Source of the DNA: Entamoeba histolytica HM-1:IMSS
Lineage: Eukaryota; Evosea; Mastigamoebida; Endamoebidae
Length of the DNA stretch: 55,346 nt
Assembly: GCF_000208925.1 (NCBI RefSeq)
Contig: NW_001914947.1
Location: 1,189 to 56,534 of the forward strand
Reading direction: 5' to 3'
Of this stretch, positions 51,541 through 55,346 are shown piece after piece. Position numbers and translations under genes: made by a program. Under the pieces are notes generated by a model. That model saw only the letters and a list, made by a program, of their open reading frames with translations. It had not been told where the DNA came from and did not search any database. Position 1 is the first letter of the stretch. Each line of letters opens with the position of its first letter.

Positions 51541-52650
51541 TAATTATTTATGAAATTCATTTTGTATGATTATTTTCATTTAATGGTGTTGATTATTGTT
51601 ATTTTATCATTTTTAATTTTATACCATTTTGAATTATAATAGAGTGAAAATAATGTGTATTTATTTATTAAGAAATGAATTATCATTTATTTTTATGCAT
51701 TTCATTTTTATTCTTGTTATTATATTATTCATTCTCTTATTTGTAGAATGTATCATGGTATATTTATTAGATTATTGATTATTATATTATTTATATTCAT
51801 TTTTATTTGTTCAAATGATTAATACAAATAATAAATGAATAATCAAGACAATTCATTTATATCATTTATTTAGATTTTGTTTTGGTGTGTTGATTCAAGT
51901 GATACAATACTTTATTCTTTATTAATTTACTCATTAAAGTATTTAATTACAATTTTTATTGTTATAACATTTCTCTTCTTGTTGAAATAACATTCAACAC
52001 TTTTCATAAACAAAATAAATATGAATGAGAAATATCAACACATCAAATAATTGAAATCAATAACTTAATAAGATGAGTATTATAAAAGAAATAAAATGAA
52101 TATTAAATTTCATGAATGATAATACAGAATGATATTTTATTCGTCAGTTCATTAATTAAATAAATTGATAAAATCTCAAAATGAATAATTACAAGAATAA
52201 TACAATAAAATATTGATTGAGGAATACTGAATGAATATAAACAGATAATATCATATATAATTATAAATATACAAAACAACAACATTTTAATTGTTTTAAT
52301 TAATTAAATAATCATGTTAATTTATATCTTCAGTTGAATCAATAAAAATAAAAAGATAATATTATCAATGAAGAGTGACAAAATGAATAATTGTCATCTT
52401 GTTATTATTTGTTTGTTTGTTTGTTTAAAATATATTTAAGACTTTTCATTATTTTACATTGAAATATTATATCAATATTATCAAATTATTTTAATAATGA
52501 ATATTTGTTTTTAATAAAAATAAAGGAGTTTGAATACACTCAACCAATAATTTAAATATTTATTTGATTCATTCTTCAATTTCAACATGAAATAACATTC
52601 ATTATAGATTTTTCATTTTGAAATAAAATTTCTTTGTTTTCAAAGTGTAT
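51541..52650. other. AT-rich spacer before CP1
   Basis: No gene supported. A short TGTT repeat lies at about 52409-52426. A minus-strand frame at 52103-52285 is hydrophobic low-complexity sequence. Confidence 0.5.
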
Positions 52651-52685
52651 GTATTTAAACTCAAAAAGAATAGAAAATATCAACA
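52651..52685 (+). promoter_or_regulatory. TATA element and leader of CP1
   Basis: GTATTTAAAC at 52651-52660 is the exact Entamoeba TATA consensus, 26 nt before ATG 52686. AAAATATCAACA before the ATG may serve as initiator. A GAAC element is not clear (AAAGAATAG only). Confidence 0.75.
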
Positions 52686-53633
52686 ATGTTCACTTTCATT
52701 TTGATGTTTTATATTGGATATGGGATTGATTTCAATACATGGGTTGCCAATAACAATAAACACTTCACAGCAGTTGAGTCACTCCGAAGAAGAGCAATCT
52801 TCAATATGAATGCAAGAATTGTTGCAGAAAACAATAGAAAAGAAACATTCAAATTATCAGTAGATGGACCATTTGCTGCTATGACAAATGAAGAATATAA
52901 TAGTCTTCTGAAATTAAAACGAAGTGGTGAAGAAAAAGGAGAAGTTAGATATTTGAATATCCAAGCACCCAAAGCAGTAGATTGGAGAAAAAAAGGGAAA
53001 GTAACACCAATTCGAGATCAAGGGAATTGTGGGTCATGTTATACATTTGGATCGATTGCAGCACTTGAAGGAAGATTATTAATTGAGAAAGGTGGTGATA
53101 GTGAGACACTTGATCTTTCAGAAGAACATATGGTTCAATGTACTAGGGAAGATGGAAATAATGGATGTAATGGAGGACTTGGATCAAATGTTTATAATTA
53201 TATTATGGAAAATGGAATTGCTAAAGAAAGTGATTATCCATACACAGGAAGTGATTCAACATGTAGAAGTGATGTGAAAGCATTTGCTAAAATCAAGAGT
53301 TATAATCGAGTTGCAAGAAATAATGAAGTTGAACTTAAAGCAGCAATTTCACAAGGTCTTGTTGATGTTTCAATTGATGCATCATCTGTTCAATTCCAGT
53401 TATACAAGAGTGGAGCATATACAGACAAACAATGCAAGAATAACTATTTTGCATTGAATCATGAAGTTTGTGCTGTTGGATATGGTGTTGTTGATGGGAA
53501 AGAATGTTGGATAGTTAGAAACTCATGGGGAACAGGATGGGGAGAGAAAGGATATATCAACATGGTTATTGAAGGAAATACATGTGGTGTTGCTACTGAT
53601 CCACTTTATCCAACTGGTGTTGAATATCTCTGA
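52686..53633 (+). CDS. CP1: Cathepsin L-like cysteine protease CP1 (EhCP-A1)
   Basis: 315 aa, papain family C1A, intronless. Signal peptide 1-13; I29-type inhibitory propeptide about 14-93; mature enzyme from about 94 (APKAVDWRKKG). Catalytic residues present: Q112 (oxyanion hole), C118 in GNCGSCYTF, H259 in LNHE, N279 in RNSWG. Cys pairs (115/161, 152/193 region, 250/300) fit the usual disulfides. I recognise it as the E. histolytica CP-A subfamily, closest in memory to CP1, a major secreted and lysosomal protease that degrades host matrix proteins and immunoglobulins and is described as lacking in E. dispar. It is isolated in gene-poor DNA, 1.1 kb downstream of a LINE fragment, with a consensus TATA. 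CP2 and CP3 are close paralogues, so the exact number should be checked. Confidence 0.92.
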   Translation: MFTFILMFYIGYGIDFNTWVANNNKHFTAVESLRRRAIFNMNARIVAENNRKETFKLSVDGPFAAMTNEEYNSLLKLKRSGEEKGEVRYLNIQAPKAVDWRKKGKVTPIRDQGNCGSCYTFGSIAALEGRLLIEKGGDSETLDLSEEHMVQCTREDGNNGCNGGLGSNVYNYIMENGIAKESDYPYTGSDSTCRSDVKAFAKIKSYNRVARNNEVELKAAISQGLVDVSIDASSVQFQLYKSGAYTDKQCKNNYFALNHEVCAVGYGVVDGKECWIVRNSWGTGWGEKGYINMVIEGNTCGVATDPLYPTGVEYL

Positions 53634-55346
53634 ATATTTCACAGTTAAATCACTTCTTTTTATGATTTTACATTTATCATTATTTGAATAAATTCAATTT
53701 TACATAAAATATCTATTATTTATTATTTAATGAAACAACAAATGAAATTAAAATATAAATAAAAGAAAGATATTTGATAATAACTATATTTCTTTAATAT
53801 ATCATTTATTTTATAGTGTGATTATTTATTATTAATGTATTTTCTGTTTTGAATGATTTATGATTAATGACATTATTATTCATTCTTAATTTATTATTTA
53901 TTCATTAAATTAAATTCAAATAATATTTCTCATTTATATTATAATTAAATTATTTCTTCTTTATTTATTTATTGATGAAATATTTAATTAATGTGATGAA
54001 TATACAAATAAGAATTTCATTTAAAATATACATGAAATAAAATAAATGAAAATTGTTCCTTATAAACGAATAATAATAATTAAATCAACAAATAAACAAT
54101 TTCAATAAAATATATCAAAAAATAAGAAAAAGATAAAAGAAATCTAAAATATCACATAAATAATATCAAATAAATTGAATTATTAACAAATATTGTTTAT
54201 TAATAAAGTACATAATGTAAAAATCATATTATACACAATGAATCAACATTAACTAAAAATAATAATTATTCTCATTTTGTAATTATGATTCACAATTGAT
54301 GATGATACATTATAGTATAAAGAATTGAATGAAGAATTAATTGAATATAACAAATAATTAATAACAAAAATAATACAATAATGAATTAAATTATAATATT
54401 ATTTATCATTATTTATCATTATTTTGTATTGTTTAATAAAATATTTATTATTTCTTTAAATATCATTTTGTTTATTTCATTTCTAATTGAAAATAATCAT
54501 ATTAATAAATATAAATAATTAATAATTTTAGTTGAATGACAATTATTTTTATATACACAAATAAAATAATAATTATTGAACATTGAATCTTCATTTGTGT
54601 ATTATTGAATATGAAAAACATTATTAAAAATAAAAATAAAAATTATTGTTATTTCGTTTATATTTATTAATTCAATATCATTATAATACATGTATTATCA
54701 TTATTGTTCATTTTTCATAACAAATTGTTATTTATTTGTTTATTTGAGTATTTATACAATGATTAATAAATAAATTAATTTTTAATATGTTTAATATTCA
54801 AAAATAAAATATATTTGATTAAAAATTTTAAATAAAATTTTTGAAATTTTATTAAATCAAATGAATGAACAATTGAATTATTTGTTTATTTCAATTTCAT
54901 TTAACATAATTATTCATTTGATGTTTATATTATATCGAGTGAATAATCATTTAATATTAATCATTTCATTATTCTTATTAAAATTCATACACATATTCAT
55001 GAAATTTAAAGAAAATTATATTATGAATTAATACAATAAATAATAAATAAAACAATATAATGATTGTGAAATATATAAATAATACAATAAATAAATAAAT
55101 AATTGAAATATTGTATATAAATAAAATGATATAACAATGATGTTTTGTGAGAATATTATTGTTATTAATCATTTTAATCATTGTTATTAATTTACAAAAT
55201 AATACCTATTTGTTATATTATTTCAATCAATACATTATTTAATATTCTTCTTATTCAATTTTCATATTCTTTATTTGTTTTATTTCTTCTTGTTATTCAT
55301 TGTTTCTATTTCTATTTACTAACATATCATTATATTTTATTTCATC
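53634..55346. other. 1.7-kb gene-free AT-rich spacer
   Basis: After the CP1 3' end the sequence is nearly all A/T with short palindromic and imperfect repeat runs (for example ATTTATCATT twice near 54400). A minus-strand frame at 54978-55181 is a composition artefact. No gene or RNA recognised. Confidence 0.55.

Noticed and set aside
6672..53633. Idea that endolysosomal genes form an operon-like or functional cluster
   Set aside because: Genes lie on both strands with separate promoters and unrelated genes between them; general amoeba gene content explains it.
1..55346. tRNA arrays, rRNA, snRNA, CRISPR, prophage or plasmid features
   Set aside because: No T-loop-like GGTTCRANYCC, no rRNA-like GC-richer block, no regularly spaced repeats; the gene content is nuclear amoeba.

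Overview
The window looks like nuclear DNA of Entamoeba, most likely E. histolytica or a very close relative such as E. nuttalli. Reasons: extreme AT content; very short 5' leaders with the Entamoeba-type core promoter (a GTATTTAAAC-like TATA element, a GAAC element and an initiator just before ATG); short introns that all start GTTTGTT; an R4-type LINE; several TLDc genes; and a cathepsin L-like protease that I recognise as CP1 (EhCP-A1), reported as functional in E. histolytica but not E. dispar. The species call is from memory of protein families and was not checked by a search.

Layout. 1-6650 is gene-poor apart from one GPI-type repeat surface protein (1131-1886). 6672-21866 is a compact block on both strands: LRR protein, two-RRM protein (one intron), CBM20 protein, V-ATPase subunit a, FHA-(SQ/TQ)-BRCT protein, Rogdi/Rav2 (one intron), importin-beta type karyopherin, Rap/Ran-GAP, TLDc protein. 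21867-29746 is gene-poor: a frameshifted TLDc gene, a decayed LINE (about 25597-28542) and a 494-bp SINE-like repeat (28544-29037). 29747-35374 has a Pro/Gly/Met-rich protein, ribosomal protein S14 (first exon is only the ATG), a Rab escort protein, a second near-identical copy of the 494-bp repeat (33594-34087) and a third TLDc gene. 35869-49402 is compact again: oxysterol-binding protein, HAD phosphatase, an alpha-helical protein, a beta-propeller protein, a 1910-aa spatacsin-like protein, a TUG/ASPSCR1-like UBX protein and an FKBP15/WAFL-like protein. 49403-55346 is AT-rich spacer with a LINE 3' fragment (50865-51540) and CP1.

Many genes touch endolysosomal membranes: V-ATPase a, Rogdi (RAVE assembly of V-ATPase), REP (Rab prenylation), ORP, spatacsin-like, TUG-like, FKBP15-like and RapGAP. 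I treat this as the composition of a phagotrophic amoeba genome, not as an operon-like system. The two predicted secreted or surface products, the repeat protein and CP1, sit in the gene-poor flanks.

Eight introns were rebuilt by hand. All donors read GTTTGTT; five acceptors are TAG and three appear to be AAG, one of these with a CAG alternative. The most notable observations are the FHA-BRCT damage-mediator architecture, the spatacsin and FKBP15-like proteins, the two 99%-identical 494-bp repeats with a LINE end abutting one of them, and a TLDc gene broken by one extra A in a 9-A run. I found no rRNA, tRNA, CRISPR or phage-like system.
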